Below are positions 8,348 to 18,596 of a stretch of 64,000 nt of DNA, piece by piece. The stretch lies in the NCBI RefSeq assembly GCF_030295935.1, contig NZ_AP027362.1, positions 2,790,001 to 2,854,000 on the forward strand. The letters are read 5' to 3'. The stretch is from Thalassotalea piscium. Lineage in GTDB: Bacteria; Pseudomonadota; Gammaproteobacteria; Enterobacterales; Alteromonadaceae. Position 1 is the first letter of the stretch. Each line of letters starts with the position of its first letter. Made by a program: the position numbers and the translations under genes. The notes under the pieces were generated by a model that saw only the letters and a list, made by a program, of their open reading frames with translations, was not told the origin of the DNA and ran no database searches.

Positions 8348-9295
8348 CTACCAACTAGTTACCCGTGCATTAAATAAGCTAACCGTACTAGAAAACAACA
8401 GCCGACGAAAATTATCATTCACGTTGTAAGTTAAGTCCCCTAATTGATAACTGTTTTTATTAGAATATTTATTATCGGGTTTTATACTACGAGCAAGAAC
8501 ATAGATCTTCATCGCAATAATGCGGCTATTATCACCTCTATCCCAGTAATTTTCTGTCATATTAATTGCAGGAATATAGGCATTCACAATACCATCGTCA
8601 TCTGTATCGACCCCATACATAAAACGGACCATTTCAATACCATCGATGAGCGGGTCAAAGCTCATTGAATTTGTTAATCTTCCTTGCATTAATACTGGTA
8701 CGTTATTAGCTCCATCACTCTTTACATAATAAACATGATGTTGATATTCCCATACTCGGCTATTATCAACAGCAGGTACAGCAGCCCCTGTAAATATTTG
8801 ACCACCATTGGTATTTGTAACCATATAATAATTATTTAAAGTAGTAGGGTTAGCCACGGTATTTATAGCATTTCCCATAACTCGCTTGATTTGTAATATG
8901 TCAGAGCCAACAACTGCATCATTAATGCACCCCATATTAGCCGCCACAGTTGCTGTTTTTCCCCAAACCGTTCTAAAGTGCCCTAAAGCGGCAGGAAATG
9001 TTGCATTATTAAGACCTTCACCTGTACATTCATTTGCCGGTGCACCCGGTACAGTTGGGAATCCACTACGACTTAAAGTACCCGCATAGTCTCCCCAAAA
9101 ATCAGCTTTTTGTAAATCTTGACTTAAGATACTTAAAGCAAATCTCCCATTTTCTTGCAGTTCACCATAAGTAGATGTTTCTACCGACGTTGTTTTCATT
9201 CCCACAAAAATACTTAAAACCCCCGCAAAAAGGACTAAGCCAATCGCAAGAGCAACAAATATTTCGATAATAGTGTAGCCAAGTTGTTTTTTCAT
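8348..9295 (-). CDS. pilW: type IV pilus minor pilin PilW
   Basis: A 315-residue PilW-family pseudopilin. I chose the ATG at 9295 (MKKQLGYTIIEIFVALAIGL). The frame stays open upstream to 9352, but that would overlap pilV and add a non-leader extension. The ATG at 9295 gives a canonical short leader with Gly6, Tyr at +1 and Glu11 at +5. It also begins 1 base after the pilV stop. The C-terminal half has the usual GIEMVRFMYGVDTDDDGIVNAYI stretch, and Cys residues at ANECTG and MGCIND may pair. PilW is part of the PilVWX-PilY1 tip complex that primes type IVa pilus assembly. Confidence 0.92.
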   Translation of the reverse strand: MKKQLGYTIIEIFVALAIGLVLFAGVLSIFVGMKTTSVETSTYGELQENGRFALSILSQDLQKADFWGDYAGTLSRSGFPTVPGAPANECTGEGLNNATFPAALGHFRTVWGKTATVAANMGCINDAVVGSDILQIKRVMGNAINTVANPTTLNNYYMVTNTNGGQIFTGAAVPAVDNSRVWEYQHHVYYVKSDGANNVPVLMQGRLTNSMSFDPLIDGIEMVRFMYGVDTDDDGIVNAYIPAINMTENYWDRGDNSRIIAMKIYVLARSIKPDNKYSNKNSYQLGDLTYNVNDNFRRLLFSSTVSLFNARVTSW

Positions 9296-9296
9296 A

Positions 9297-9842
9297 TTAA
9301 TAAATAAATGCCTCAATAGTAATTTGACGGCGCTTCTTACCTGAGGTTCCACAGGTTCCGGTACTACTATCGGTAATATTGGTACGACCTTGCCAACTGA
9401 TAGTCACAGTTACTTGATTGATACTGGCAACAGTTATACAACCTCTAGCGCCGGTCAAGCCGCCAACTTTTTTCGTTCCCTGCAATACATCAGCGCCCAT
9501 CAGGGCTAATTCCCATTCATATTGATCATTGGTTACCATTTCTGCAGCAGTGCAAATTGTGGCAGGGCTACTACACCGACTTGCTGGAACTGCATTAAGT
9601 GCTGCTCCATAATCAGTACCTGCATAACTCGCTAAAGTAGTAGCATCGTTGCTACGCATTCTTTCTAAAATATCTTGTGCAAGACCTGAAGCAAGAGCGC
9701 GCTGCATGGCATCAAAGCTTCCTTTTTTAGCCGTGGCTTGCATAGCTACAGCACCTAATATACCAGTAACCATTATCACCAAAGCAATTAATACTTCAAT
9801 GAATGTCATACCATTTTGCTGTGATTTTTTATGGTTATACAT
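9297..9842 (-). CDS. pilV: type IV pilus minor pilin PilV
   Basis: A 181-residue PilV-family pseudopilin and the first gene of the minus-strand minor-pilin operon. Processing is predicted after Gly11, with Met12 at +1 and Glu16 at +5 (NGMTFIEVLIALVIMVTGIL). The segment AMQATAKKGSFDAMQRALASGLAQDILERMRSND is typical of PilV. Four later cysteines (ASRCSSPATIC, ARGCITV, GTCGTSG) suggest two disulfides. An AGAGG ribosome-binding site precedes the ATG. The order pilV-W-X-Y1-E is that of the Pseudomonas, Shewanella and Aeromonas minor-pilin clusters. Confidence 0.92.
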   Translation of the reverse strand: MYNHKKSQQNGMTFIEVLIALVIMVTGILGAVAMQATAKKGSFDAMQRALASGLAQDILERMRSNDATTLASYAGTDYGAALNAVPASRCSSPATICTAAEMVTNDQYEWELALMGADVLQGTKKVGGLTGARGCITVASINQVTVTISWQGRTNITDSSTGTCGTSGKKRRQITIEAFIY

Positions 9843-10165
9843 TCAATACCTCTTTAGAGCTGACTAGTCTAAACATGCTTAAATTTAAATTAAGAAAATA
9901 GAAAAATAGAAATTGGATCGCTAAGAAGCAGGCATAAGAAAAAGACATTCTGAAAACTAAAAATGTCAAAAATTGTCGAACATATGTGTTAAAAATCACT
10001 AAAGTGAACCGCATTAACCCATACCTATTTCCATATAACGAATAATCATCCTAAATATTATATGACGCACAGTTATTATTCGTTTGAATGTAACTTACTT
10101 TAAAAATGCTGGCAAGATTTTATTACTGTGATTGATTTTTGCACAACTTTTCACCTAATCTAAGA
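9843..10165 (-). other. intergenic region upstream of the pilV operon
   Basis: 323 AT-rich bases between ispH and pilV, both on the minus strand. They should hold the ispH 3' end and the promoter of the pilus operon. I see no gene, no strong hairpin and no clear promoter pair. Confidence 0.45.
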
Positions 10166-11095
10166 CTAGCGCAATTCTATCGGTACTGCAAATACTGTAT
10201 TTTCTTCTCGTCCTGGAAATTCGATAACCTCTTGACCTCCCGCGATTTTTAGTGCTTCAATTACTTGCCTAACGAGTATATCTGGTGCCGAAGCGCCAGC
10301 GGTTACCCCTATTTTTTTCACGCCATCAAGCCATTGAGCTTCAATATTCTCTGCAGTATCAATAAGGTAAGATCTTGTGCCTATTTTTTCAGCGAGTTCT
10401 CGTAAGCGATTTGAATTTGAGCTATTTTTAGCGCCAACTACTAATAACATATCCACTTCATTTGCTATTGCACGCACCGCATCTTGTCTATTTTGTGTTG
10501 CATAGCAAATATCATCTTTACGTGGCCCCTGAATAGCTGGGAACTTAGCAATGAGTGCATCAATAACATCACTTGTATCGTCAACTGACAACGTAGTCTG
10601 GCTGCAAAAGTACAAGTGTTCAGCATTTTTCACAGTTAAGTTTTCAACATCTGCTGCAGACTCTACTAAATAAATACCGCCTTGCTCGCTTTCATACTGC
10701 CCCATTGTTCCTTCAACTTCAGGATGACCAGCATGTCCTATCAATACGCACTCAACGTTTTTTCTACTTGCACGAGAAACTTCCATGTGAACCTTGGTTA
10801 CTAAAGGACAAGTAGCATCAAAGACTTTCAACCCTCTGTTTTTAGCTTCATTTCTCACTGCTTTAGACACACCGTGTGCTGAAAATATGACTGTGCTATC
10901 GTCAGGTACTTCATGAAGTTCATCAACAAAAACAGCCCCACGTTTTTTTAGACCATTTACAACAAATTTATTATGAACAACTTCGTGGCGAACATAGATA
11001 GGTGCATCAAAAAGATCAAGTGCTCTATCAACAATACTAATGGCTCGATCAACTCCTGCACAAAAGCCTCTAGGGTTTGCTAAAATAATTTCCAT
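10166..11095 (-). CDS. ispH: 4-hydroxy-3-methylbut-2-enyl diphosphate reductase
   Basis: A 309-residue IspH (LytB), the final enzyme of the non-mevalonate isoprenoid pathway. It reduces HMBPP to IPP and DMAPP with a [4Fe-4S] cluster. The three cluster cysteines are visible in [24 protein letters not shown] and [10 protein letters not shown]. Length and start ([14 protein letters not shown]) match the family. It is the last gene of the ribF-ileS-lspA-fkpB-ispH block, in the same order as E. coli, 11 bases after fkpB. Confidence 0.97.
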   Translation of the reverse strand: MEIILANPRGFCAGVDRAISIVDRALDLFDAPIYVRHEVVHNKFVVNGLKKRGAVFVDELHEVPDDSTVIFSAHGVSKAVRNEAKNRGLKVFDATCPLVTKVHMEVSRASRKNVECVLIGHAGHPEVEGTMGQYESEQGGIYLVESAADVENLTVKNAEHLYFCSQTTLSVDDTSDVIDALIAKFPAIQGPRKDDICYATQNRQDAVRAIANEVDMLLVVGAKNSSNSNRLRELAEKIGTRSYLIDTAENIEAQWLDGVKKIGVTAGASAPDILVRQVIEALKIAGGQEVIEFPGREENTVFAVPIELR

Positions 11096-11106
11096 AGCAC
11101 TATCTC

Positions 11107-11541
11107 CTATAATATTTCAACAACATCAATTACAAAAGTAACTGCTTGACCTGCCAAAGGATGATTAAAGTCTACAGTGACAGAGTTTCCTGATACCTCT
11201 TTAATCATTCCTGGTAGTTCAATACCGCCCGGTTGCGTAAAAGTAATAATATTACCTACTTTAGCAGGTGCTTCGGCTGAAAATTTACTGCTGTCTACAT
11301 AGTGGAAGTTATCTGGATTAGGTTCACCAAAAGCGTCTACTGCTTCAAGCGTAAATTCTTTACTTTGCCCTGCTGACAACCCCAACAATTCTTGCTCAAA
11401 TGCAGGTGAAATACTGTTATCACCCATAATTATTTTTGCCGGTTTATTATTTACTTTTGTGCTATCAGCAGCAGAGCCATCCGCTAACTTCATTGTAATG
11501 TGGACAATAATATGAGAATTTTTTTCAATTACTTTGTTCAT
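11107..11541 (-). CDS. fkpB: FKBP-type peptidyl-prolyl isomerase (SlpA/FkpB)
   Basis: A 144-residue SlyD-like FKBP-type cis-trans prolyl isomerase/chaperone. The recognisable elements are the opening [19 protein letters not shown], the [35 protein letters not shown] insert-in-flap region and the [19 protein letters not shown] end. It lacks the His-rich metal-binding tail of SlyD, which fits FkpB. It lies 3 bases from lspA and is probably co-translated with it. Cytoplasmic; its in vivo substrates are not defined by the sequence. Confidence 0.93.
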   Translation of the reverse strand: MNKVIEKNSHIIVHITMKLADGSAADSTKVNNKPAKIIMGDNSISPAFEQELLGLSAGQSKEFTLEAVDAFGEPNPDNFHYVDSSKFSAEAPAKVGNIITFTQPGGIELPGMIKEVSGNSVTVDFNHPLAGQAVTFVIDVVEIL

Positions 11542-11544
11542 AGT

Positions 11545-12060
11545 TTAATGCTCTTTAGCTTCTGAGGTTTGTTTTTTGATTTTCTCTTGTTTGAAAGAAT
11601 CAATAATCATTAACGCTGCACCAATAAAAATCATAGAATCAGCCACATTAAATGCAGGCCAATGGCTACTTCCTATATAGAAATCAAGAAAGTCAATTAC
11701 ATAACCAAACAATACTCGATCGATTAAGTTACCTAAAGCGCCACTTAGCATACAAGCCAATGCTATTGCTAATAAGGGTTGACTCGATGGCGTTCGCTTT
11801 AACCAAACACTAAAAACAATACTCGCTACAAATGCAATTGCGGTAAAGAACCAACGCTGCCAGCCGCCTTGATCGGCTAAGAAGCTAAAAGCAGCTCCTA
11901 AATTATGTACATAAGTAATATTAAAAAATGGGAATACCTTTACAGACTCATAAAGTTCAAATGAATTTGCTACCCATTGTTTGGTTACTTGATCTAAAAT
12001 TAAAAAGACAAAGGTGATCCACAACCAACGCAAACTCGTGTTACTTTTATTAACATTCAT
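11545..12060 (-). CDS. lspA: lipoprotein signal peptidase (signal peptidase II)
   Basis: An inner-membrane aspartyl protease that cleaves prolipoprotein signal peptides after lipidation of the +1 Cys. Four membrane segments are visible. The two catalytic Asp fall in GALGNLIDRV and FNVADSMIFIGAAL. I start at the ATG at 12060 (MNVNKSNTSLRWLWITF, 171 aa), which aligns with the E. coli N-terminus. An in-frame ATG at 12075 and a TTG at 12084 are alternatives, and none has a strong ribosome-binding site. A hairpin terminator lies upstream, between ileS and lspA. Confidence 0.92.
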   Translation of the reverse strand: MNVNKSNTSLRWLWITFVFLILDQVTKQWVANSFELYESVKVFPFFNITYVHNLGAAFSFLADQGGWQRWFFTAIAFVASIVFSVWLKRTPSSQPLLAIALACMLSGALGNLIDRVLFGYVIDFLDFYIGSSHWPAFNVADSMIFIGAALMIIDSFKQEKIKKQTSEAKEH

Positions 12061-12095
12061 TTCTGTTTTAACCATTCTCAACAATAATACGGTTT

Positions 12096-12135
12096 AAATA
12101 AAAAGTGCCCGAGGCTACATTAATAGCCTGAGCAC
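12096..12135 (-). terminator. intrinsic terminator between ileS and lspA
   Basis: On the minus strand an imperfect hairpin (12135-12105; gtgctcaggcta paired with tagcctcgggcac) is followed by TTTTTATTT (12104-12096). It sits just after the ileS stop, so lspA-fkpB-ispH may be expressed by partial read-through or from a separate promoter. Confidence 0.7.
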
Positions 12136-12161
12136 TCAAGTTAATTTAATAACAAAGCTTA

Positions 12162-14999
12162 TTACGCAAATTGGCGCACTTCGCCATTGCCATCTACATT
12201 GGTAATACATCGCCCACATAAGTCTACATGTGTATCATCTTTACCAACGTCGTCAGTATAATGCCAGCAGCGCTCACACTTAGTGCCTGTTGACGCAGAA
12301 ACCGACAGCCATAAACCTTCAACCTCAGTTGCTGTTGCTTCGTTAGGTGCCGATGTAACTACATTCACAGTAGCACTCGAAGTAATTAATACAAAGCGTA
12401 GTTCCTGCGCTAACTGGCTTAATTTACCTGCTAATGCCTCATTAACATACAAGGTTACATTTGCTTCAAGAGCTTTACCTACAACCTTTTCTTTACGTGC
12501 TAACTCAAGTGCTTTATTTACTTCAGCACGTACTTGTAAAATGCTAAACCAAAAGTCGTTACTAAATGCATATTCTTTTGGTAAATGTACTAACCCATCA
12601 AACCATACATTTGTGAAAACAAACTCTTCACGCGAACCCTTAACTGGTTCAGGTAATGCTTGCCAAATTTCTTGTGCAGTAAAAGATAAAATTGGCGCCA
12701 TCCAGCGAGTCATGGCTTCAGCAACTAAGTACATAGCAGTTTGACATGAGCGACGCGCTACACTGTCTTCTTTGGCAGTGTATTGACGGTCTTTAATAAT
12801 ATCTAGATAAAAGCCACCCAACTCAGTAGTACAAAAGTTCATTAACTTGTGCACAACGTTATGAAATTCATACTTTTCATACGCTTCTACTATTTCATCT
12901 TGCAACTGTGCCGCTTTTCCTAAAACCCAACGGTCTAACGCCACCATATCTTCTGCTGCTACAGAATGTTTTGCTGGCACAAAACCATTTAGATTAGCTA
13001 ATAGGAAGCGTGATGTGTTTCGTATACGGCGGTAAGCGTCTGCTTGGCGACTAAATATTTCATCAGAAACAGTAATTTCTTGAGTGTAGTTAACCGAAGC
13101 AACCCACAAACGCAAAACATCGGCACCTAATTTGTTAGTGATTTCAGAGGGGGTTACAACATTGCCTAATGATTTAGACATCTTGTGGCCTTTAACATCA
13201 ACAGTAAAGCCATGTGTTAACACTTGGCCATACGGTGCAGTACCGTTCATAGCTACTGAAGAGATCATCGACGACATAAACCAGCCACGGTGCTGATCTG
13301 AACCCTCTAAATATAAGTCAGCACGTGTACTAAAGTCTTCACGTGAATCAATCACTGTTGAATGAGTAACGCCAGAATCAAACCATACATCTAAAGTATC
13401 TGGCACTTTAATATATTCATTAGCGTCATCACCAATTAGCTCATTAGCTTCAAGATCAAACCAAGCTTGAATACCAGATTTTTCAACGCGCAATGCGACT
13501 TCTTCAATTAATTCGAAGCTACGCGGATGCAATGCGCCGGTATCTTTATGAATAAAGAGTGCAATTGGTACACCCCATGTACGTTGGCGTGAAATACACC
13601 AATCAGGGCGACCTTCAACCATTGACTCAATCCGGCTTTGCCCCCACTCTGGGATCCACTCTGTTTTTTTAATTTCGGCTAACGAAGCTTGGCGTAAACC
13701 TTCTTTATCCATGCTAATAAACCATTGCGGCGTAGCACGGAAAATAATAGGTGTTTTATGGCGCCAGCAATGTGGGTATGAATGCTCATAGGCATGATGA
13801 TGCATTAACGCACCACGTATATTTAATTCATCAACAATCGTCGCATTCGCTTTAAAAACATGCTGACCAGCAAATAATGGAGTATCTTCTAAAAATACAC
13901 CATTAGCACCTACAGGATTGGCAATCTCTAAACCGTATTGCTTACTTACTGCAAAATCGTCTACACCATGGCCACCTGCTGTATGAACACAGCCGGTACC
14001 CGAATCAGTCGTAACATGGTCGCCACAAATAATTGGCACAGTAAATTCGTAAAAAGGATGTTGTACTTCTTGGCGATCCAGATCTGCGCCCTTGCAGAAG
14101 CCAAGCGCATGATATTTATTAATGCCAAATCGATCCATACACGACTGCACTAGATCTGAGGCTAATATTAAACGAAACTTACCTTGCTCGTTTTCACATT
14201 GCACTAAGCTATATTCAATATCAGGGTGTACACAAATTGCACGGTTTGCAGGCAGTGTCCAAGGTGTTGTAGTCCAAATCACAGTAGATATTTCACCTTC
14301 CCCCTCATGTCCTTCAGGGTGAGAAAATATACCGCTAATTGTTGAATCAACCACTTTGAACGCAACATCAATTGCAGGAGATTGTTTGTCTTTATATTCA
14401 ACTTCAGCTTCCGCTAATGCAGAACCACAATCTGTACACCAATGAACAGGTTTAAAACCTTGCTGTATATGGCCATTTTTTGCAATTTTCCCTAACGCAC
14501 GAATAATATTAGCTTCTGTACCAAAATCCATCGTTAAGTAAGGCTTATCCCAGTCAGCAAATACACCTAAACGTTTGAAGTCTTCACGTTGACCATCAAC
14601 TTGCTTTATCGCATAGTCACGACACTTTTGACGAAACTCTGCTGCAGAAACTTTATGTCCTGGTTTGCCTACTTTCTTTTCTACCATTAGCTCTATTGGT
14701 AAGCCGTGACAATCCCAACCAGGTACATAAGGAGAATCAAAGTCAGAAAGGGTTTTAGACTTAACAATAATATCTTTTAAAATTTTATTAACCGCGTGAC
14801 CTAAGTGAATATTACCATTTGCATACGGAGGGCCGTCATGCAAAATAAACGACTTTTTACCCTTTTTAGCAGCGCGAATTTTACTGTAAAGATCTTTACT
14901 AGCCCAATCTTTAAGCATATGCGGTTCACGATTTGCCATATTACCTTTCATAGGGAATGCAGTATCTGGCAAATTCAGGGTATGTTTATAATCACTCAT
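12162..14999 (-). CDS. ileS: isoleucyl-tRNA synthetase
   Basis: A 945-residue class I aminoacyl-tRNA synthetase. The HIGH motif is HLGH at residues 65-68 ([15 protein letters not shown]). The CP1 editing domain includes [14 protein letters not shown] and the [15 protein letters not shown] region. The KMSKS motif is in [12 protein letters not shown]. The C-terminal zinc finger has Cys pairs CERCWHY and LCGRC. These features indicate the bacterial IleS type 1 found in E. coli. It is 30 bases downstream of ribF and followed by a terminator before lspA. Confidence 0.98.
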   Translation of the reverse strand: MSDYKHTLNLPDTAFPMKGNMANREPHMLKDWASKDLYSKIRAAKKGKKSFILHDGPPYANGNIHLGHAVNKILKDIIVKSKTLSDFDSPYVPGWDCHGLPIELMVEKKVGKPGHKVSAAEFRQKCRDYAIKQVDGQREDFKRLGVFADWDKPYLTMDFGTEANIIRALGKIAKNGHIQQGFKPVHWCTDCGSALAEAEVEYKDKQSPAIDVAFKVVDSTISGIFSHPEGHEGEGEISTVIWTTTPWTLPANRAICVHPDIEYSLVQCENEQGKFRLILASDLVQSCMDRFGINKYHALGFCKGADLDRQEVQHPFYEFTVPIICGDHVTTDSGTGCVHTAGGHGVDDFAVSKQYGLEIANPVGANGVFLEDTPLFAGQHVFKANATIVDELNIRGALMHHHAYEHSYPHCWRHKTPIIFRATPQWFISMDKEGLRQASLAEIKKTEWIPEWGQSRIESMVEGRPDWCISRQRTWGVPIALFIHKDTGALHPRSFELIEEVALRVEKSGIQAWFDLEANELIGDDANEYIKVPDTLDVWFDSGVTHSTVIDSREDFSTRADLYLEGSDQHRGWFMSSMISSVAMNGTAPYGQVLTHGFTVDVKGHKMSKSLGNVVTPSEITNKLGADVLRLWVASVNYTQEITVSDEIFSRQADAYRRIRNTSRFLLANLNGFVPAKHSVAAEDMVALDRWVLGKAAQLQDEIVEAYEKYEFHNVVHKLMNFCTTELGGFYLDIIKDRQYTAKEDSVARRSCQTAMYLVAEAMTRWMAPILSFTAQEIWQALPEPVKGSREEFVFTNVWFDGLVHLPKEYAFSNDFWFSILQVRAEVNKALELARKEKVVGKALEANVTLYVNEALAGKLSQLAQELRFVLITSSATVNVVTSAPNEATATEVEGLWLSVSASTGTKCERCWHYTDDVGKDDTHVDLCGRCITNVDGNGEVRQFA

Positions 15000-15029
15000 T
15001 TAAATTCATATCCGTTATTATTAATGTGG

Positions 15030-15980
15030 TTAATTTTTCAAGTTAATGTCCGAAATTACTTTACGGGCGTTATTACAGTCAATAGCTATTTGCGCTGTTA
15101 GCTCAGTTAGTGATGCAAATCTTATCTCTTCTCGAAGTTTATATAACAATTCAACTTCAATAATTTGCCCATATATTATCTGTTCAAAATCAAATATATG
15201 AACTTCTAGTTGTTGCCTAACACCCAATATCGTTGGACGTTGACCAATATTGGCAACTCCATCAAACGCACCATATTGGGTGTGAACTTTAACAACATAA
15301 ACCCCAGACACTGGAGAAACTCTGCGTTTGAGTAAAATATTAGCTGTCGGAAAGCCTAGTTCTCGACCGCGTTTATCACCATGGAAAACACGTCCAATTA
15401 TCGCATACGGGCGACCAAGCATTTTTTCAGCATCAGCTAAGTTGCCTTCCACTAATGCCTTTCTTATTTCAGTGCTACTAATGCGACAGTTTTCAAGTTT
15501 AAAACTTGCGGTATCTGACACAGTAAAGTTAAATCTTTTACCAGCAGCTAACAACATAGAAAAATCGCCTTTACGATTTTTCCCAAAATGAAAGTCGTCG
15601 CCAATAATTAAATGTTTAATATTTAATTTATTAACCAATAAGTGTTCAACAAATTCTGTCGCTGATAAATTTGAAAACTTACGGTTAAAATTAACACAAA
15701 TTAAATAATCGACACCTAATCGCTTTAACAATACGTACTTATCTCTTAAACGCGTTAACCTCGCTGGTGCAGTATTAGGTGAAAACAACTCTTGAGGTTG
15801 TGGTTCAAATACCATTACCGCCGACGGTACACCTCTAGCTTTTGCCTTTGCCACTAGTGCGTTAATAACCCGACCATGGCCCAAATGAACACCATCAAAA
15901 TTACCAATAGTTAACACACACCCCTGACGAGAAAACTGCGTTTTTAACTCGATATTGTGTATGCCACGAACTAACTGCAT
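15030..15980 (-). CDS. ribF: bifunctional riboflavin kinase/FAD synthetase
   Basis: A 316-residue RibF that phosphorylates riboflavin to FMN and adenylates FMN to FAD. The N-terminal FAD synthetase domain has the nucleotidyltransferase motif TIGNFDGVHLGH and the SSTEIRKAL segment. The C-terminal flavokinase domain has GRELGFPTANI and GVYVVKV. It is the first gene of the ribF-ileS-lspA-fkpB-ispH run. No FMN riboswitch is visible in the 133 bases ahead of it. Confidence 0.97.
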   Translation of the reverse strand: MQLVRGIHNIELKTQFSRQGCVLTIGNFDGVHLGHGRVINALVAKAKARGVPSAVMVFEPQPQELFSPNTAPARLTRLRDKYVLLKRLGVDYLICVNFNRKFSNLSATEFVEHLLVNKLNIKHLIIGDDFHFGKNRKGDFSMLLAAGKRFNFTVSDTASFKLENCRISSTEIRKALVEGNLADAEKMLGRPYAIIGRVFHGDKRGRELGFPTANILLKRRVSPVSGVYVVKVHTQYGAFDGVANIGQRPTILGVRQQLEVHIFDFEQIIYGQIIEVELLYKLREEIRFASLTELTAQIAIDCNNARKVISDINLKN

Positions 15981-16113
15981 TTAGCTAAAAACCTTCCAAG
16001 CTCGGCCACGATCATTAAAGTCTCATGGTAGTATTTATAAAAAATCGACGAATTATAGCTTAGTCGCTAATAAGATTCAGCCCTTGAACGCAATTTGTTC
16101 AAATAAATTTTGC

Positions 16114-17691
16114 TCAGGAAGTTACCTTAAAATCTTTAAATCGAACGCCAAGTATCAGTATGCTAATAAAATACGTAACCACCCCTGCTACAATGCAATA
16201 TATCAATTTAATAAGTTGTTCTAAAACAGTTAATTGCAACCAAACATTAAAAGACGGAGACAACCAGTAGACTATTGCTGCCATTAGCGCAGATGACATC
16301 ATAATTTTAATGATAAATACTTTGGTTTGCTTAGACAGTTGATAAACGTTATTCGTTTTTAAGCCATGATATAATAAATAAGCATTCAACGTCGCTGACA
16401 TTGACGTCGCTAGGGCCAAACCAACATAACCTAAAAATGGCGCAAGCATTAGGTTAAAAATCATATTAGCAGCCATTGCTTTAATCGCAATTTTTACTGG
16501 GGTTTTAGTGTCTTGTCTCGCGTAATAACCGGGCGCAAGAATTTTAATAAACATAAAACTCAACAAGCCTGATAAGTAAGCAAATAGCGCAAAAGAAACT
16601 TGAACCACTTCAAACTCAGTAAATTCACCTCGCATAAATAGCACCATGATAATAGGCTGTGCCAATATCATTAACCCAGCAAGCGCTGGCCAACCAAATA
16701 CAGAAATAACCCGAATCCCCCAGTCTAATGTTTGCGTAAATTCATTAGTATTTTTAGTCGCATGAAGCCGCGCTAAGCTTGGTAGAATTACAGTAGCAAT
16801 ACCAATACCAAAAAGCCCTAATGGAAACTCTAATAAACGGTCTGCATAATAAAGCCAGCTGATTGACCCCGTAATTAAAAAGCTCGCAATTAACGTATCT
16901 AACAATAGGTTTATTTGGGTTACTGATACACCAAACAACGCGGGAATAATTAGCTTTCTAATCTTAATTACACCTGGCGCATGCCACGCCCACTTTGGTT
17001 TAACAAGTACGCCCGCTTGAATTAAAAACGGTATTTGAAATAAAAATTGTACAACACCGCCAAGGAATACCCCCCAAGCTAATGCAAATTGAGGCTCCGA
17101 AAACCAAGACTGCCCAACTATCGCCATACCAATAATACAAACATTTAGTAGAACAGGCGTAAACGCAGCAACAGCAAACTTACCTAGGGTATTTAGTACA
17201 GCCCCCGCTAAAGCGGTTAATGTGATAAACCACAGATATGGGAAAGTTATTTTTAACAGTACTGCAGCTAAAGTAAACTTATCTGCAGCTTCTCCATCGT
17301 TAAACCAGTCTAAAAACCAGCCAAAACCGAATAAAGCAACCAGTAAAGGAGAGCCAATAACCCCGATGAGAGTAACAACAGTTACTATAACGCCTAAGGT
17401 GCCAGAAACTTGCGCAATAAGCTCTCGAGTTTGCGTATGGTTTTCATCGCCTTGTTCAATATCTTTCTCATGGTATTGAGCCAGTACAGGTACAAATGCT
17501 TGCGCAAAGGCTCCTTCGCCAAACAACCGTCTTAAAAAATTAGGGATTTTATTAGCAAAAAAGAATACATCAGCCGCGGCACTCGCACCAATAAAGCTAG
17601 CGATAACAACATCTCTTAACAAACCTAAGATTCGGGAAATTAATGTCATCACACTTACAATAATGCCTGACTTAACTAACTTTCTACTCAA
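16114..17691 (-). CDS. murJ: lipid II flippase MurJ
   Basis: A 525-residue polytopic inner-membrane protein of the MOP superfamily that flips lipid II for peptidoglycan synthesis. The N-terminus SRILGLLRDVVIASFIGAS and the motif KIPNFLRRLFGEGAFAQAFVPVLAQYHE are diagnostic. About 14 membrane segments are suggested by the hydropathy. The start codon is TTG at 17691, preceded at a suitable distance by GAGG; no in-frame ATG lies closer to the family N-terminus. It is divergent from rpsT. Confidence 0.96.
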   Translation of the reverse strand: MSRKLVKSGIIVSVMTLISRILGLLRDVVIASFIGASAAADVFFFANKIPNFLRRLFGEGAFAQAFVPVLAQYHEKDIEQGDENHTQTRELIAQVSGTLGVIVTVVTLIGVIGSPLLVALFGFGWFLDWFNDGEAADKFTLAAVLLKITFPYLWFITLTALAGAVLNTLGKFAVAAFTPVLLNVCIIGMAIVGQSWFSEPQFALAWGVFLGGVVQFLFQIPFLIQAGVLVKPKWAWHAPGVIKIRKLIIPALFGVSVTQINLLLDTLIASFLITGSISWLYYADRLLEFPLGLFGIGIATVILPSLARLHATKNTNEFTQTLDWGIRVISVFGWPALAGLMILAQPIIMVLFMRGEFTEFEVVQVSFALFAYLSGLLSFMFIKILAPGYYARQDTKTPVKIAIKAMAANMIFNLMLAPFLGYVGLALATSMSATLNAYLLYHGLKTNNVYQLSKQTKVFIIKIMMSSALMAAIVYWLSPSFNVWLQLTVLEQLIKLIYCIVAGVVTYFISILILGVRFKDFKVTS

Positions 17692-17766
17692 CGGGTAGCC
17701 TCATTCATAAAGCTAAAAAAAAACTAGTAATAGAAACTAGTTGCGATAATAAGTAAAACTCACGAT

Positions 17767-17932
17767 ATACCAGTTTCATTGATTAGGTGTTCTAATTCAT
17801 ACACATAAAAAACAGTCAAAGACAAAGCATCAATTTTAATCACTCTTTGATCAGACAATTATCAAATAAATAACGCAGTTGTAGTTTGTTTTAACCAATA
17901 GAAATGGTCACATAATTAGTGAAGTTGATATT
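17767..17932. repeat. dispersed miniature inverted-repeat element, copy 1 (degenerate)
   Basis: The left end is ataccagtttcattgatt. The right end is close to the family terminus, with cataattagtgaagttgata at 17911-17930. Interior landmarks of the family are recognisable: an acagtcaaagacaa segment and aaataaataacgcagt. It is about 165 bp, the size class of the copies at 21758 and 26501, but with more substitutions, so it is probably an older insertion. Confidence 0.75.
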
Positions 17933-18082
17933 AATTGTTATTATGCTGTCAACCCTGCGTTTTAAACAAGAGATAACTGCTGTTATTTTTCCACAATGGT
18001 ATAAAAGACACAAAATAATCTGTATCATTAAGTAACTGACTACTTGATCCGCGATATTTTTTAAATAAAACCGCTAAAAGAT

Positions 18083-18111
18083 TTGACAAAGTCGGTAAAA
18101 AAAGGCATATT
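18083..18111 (+). promoter_or_regulatory. predicted rpsT promoter
   Basis: A consensus TTGACA -35 box (18083-18088) and a CATATT -10 box (18106-18111) are spaced by 17 bases. They lie about 45 bases before the rpsT start codon, consistent with strong ribosomal-protein expression. Confidence 0.7.
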
Positions 18112-18158
18112 TCGTCGCCTTAAATTTAAGCTATATTTAATCATTTTAGGAGTTCACC

Positions 18159-18419
18159 TTGGCTAACTCAAAGCAAGCTAAGAAACGTGCGGTTCAATCA
18201 GAAAAACGCCGTCAACATAATGCAAGTCGTCGTTCAATGATGCGCACTTTATTAAAGAAAGTAATCGCTGCCATTGAAGCCGGTGACAAAGAAGCTGCAA
18301 CAAAAGAATTTGCTGCTGCTACACCAATCCTTGACCGTTATGCAGTTAAGGGCCTTATTCACAAGAATAAAGCTGCTCGTAGTAAAAGTCGTTTAAACGC
18401 GGCGATTAAAGCACTTTAA
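18159..18419 (+). CDS. rpsT: 30S ribosomal protein S20
   Basis: An 86-residue basic protein ([29 protein letters not shown]) that binds 16S rRNA early in 30S assembly. Translation starts at TTG, preceded by AGGAG. E. coli rpsT also uses a UUG start that matters for its autoregulation, so the rare start appears conserved. A strong promoter and a terminator bracket it as a single-gene unit. Confidence 0.98.
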   Translation: MANSKQAKKRAVQSEKRRQHNASRRSMMRTLLKKVIAAIEAGDKEAATKEFAAATPILDRYAVKGLIHKNKAARSKSRLNAAIKAL

Positions 18420-18440
18420 TTGTTGTTTAATTAATTTAAA

Positions 18441-18465
18441 AAACCGGCTTATGCCGGTTTTTTTA
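18441..18465 (+). terminator. rpsT intrinsic terminator
   Basis: Perfect 8-bp stem aaaccggc/gccggttt with loop ttat, followed by a T-run, 21 bases after the rpsT stop. Confidence 0.93.
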
Positions 18466-18596
18466 TACCCAAAATACATCAAATTCTCTAAACAAGCTTA
18501 AAATAGGTTTATATCTAACTTATTTTTAGCTAGCCCCTTGTCTTATTGCCTTATTTTTTTTAGTCTCTAGCCGTTAATAAAAATAAGGCTACCCTA

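Larger units (their letters stand above)
17692..18158. other. divergent intergenic region murJ/rpsT
   Basis: 467 bases without a gene. It contains a small palindrome (aactagt/actagtt, near 17723-17742), a degenerate copy of the dispersed inverted-repeat element (17767-17932) and the rpsT promoter (18083-18111). Confidence 0.7.

Noticed and set aside
15981-16113. FMN riboswitch upstream of ribF
   Set aside because: No conserved FMN-element helices could be recognised in the short AT-rich gap, and that riboswitch usually precedes ribB rather than ribF.
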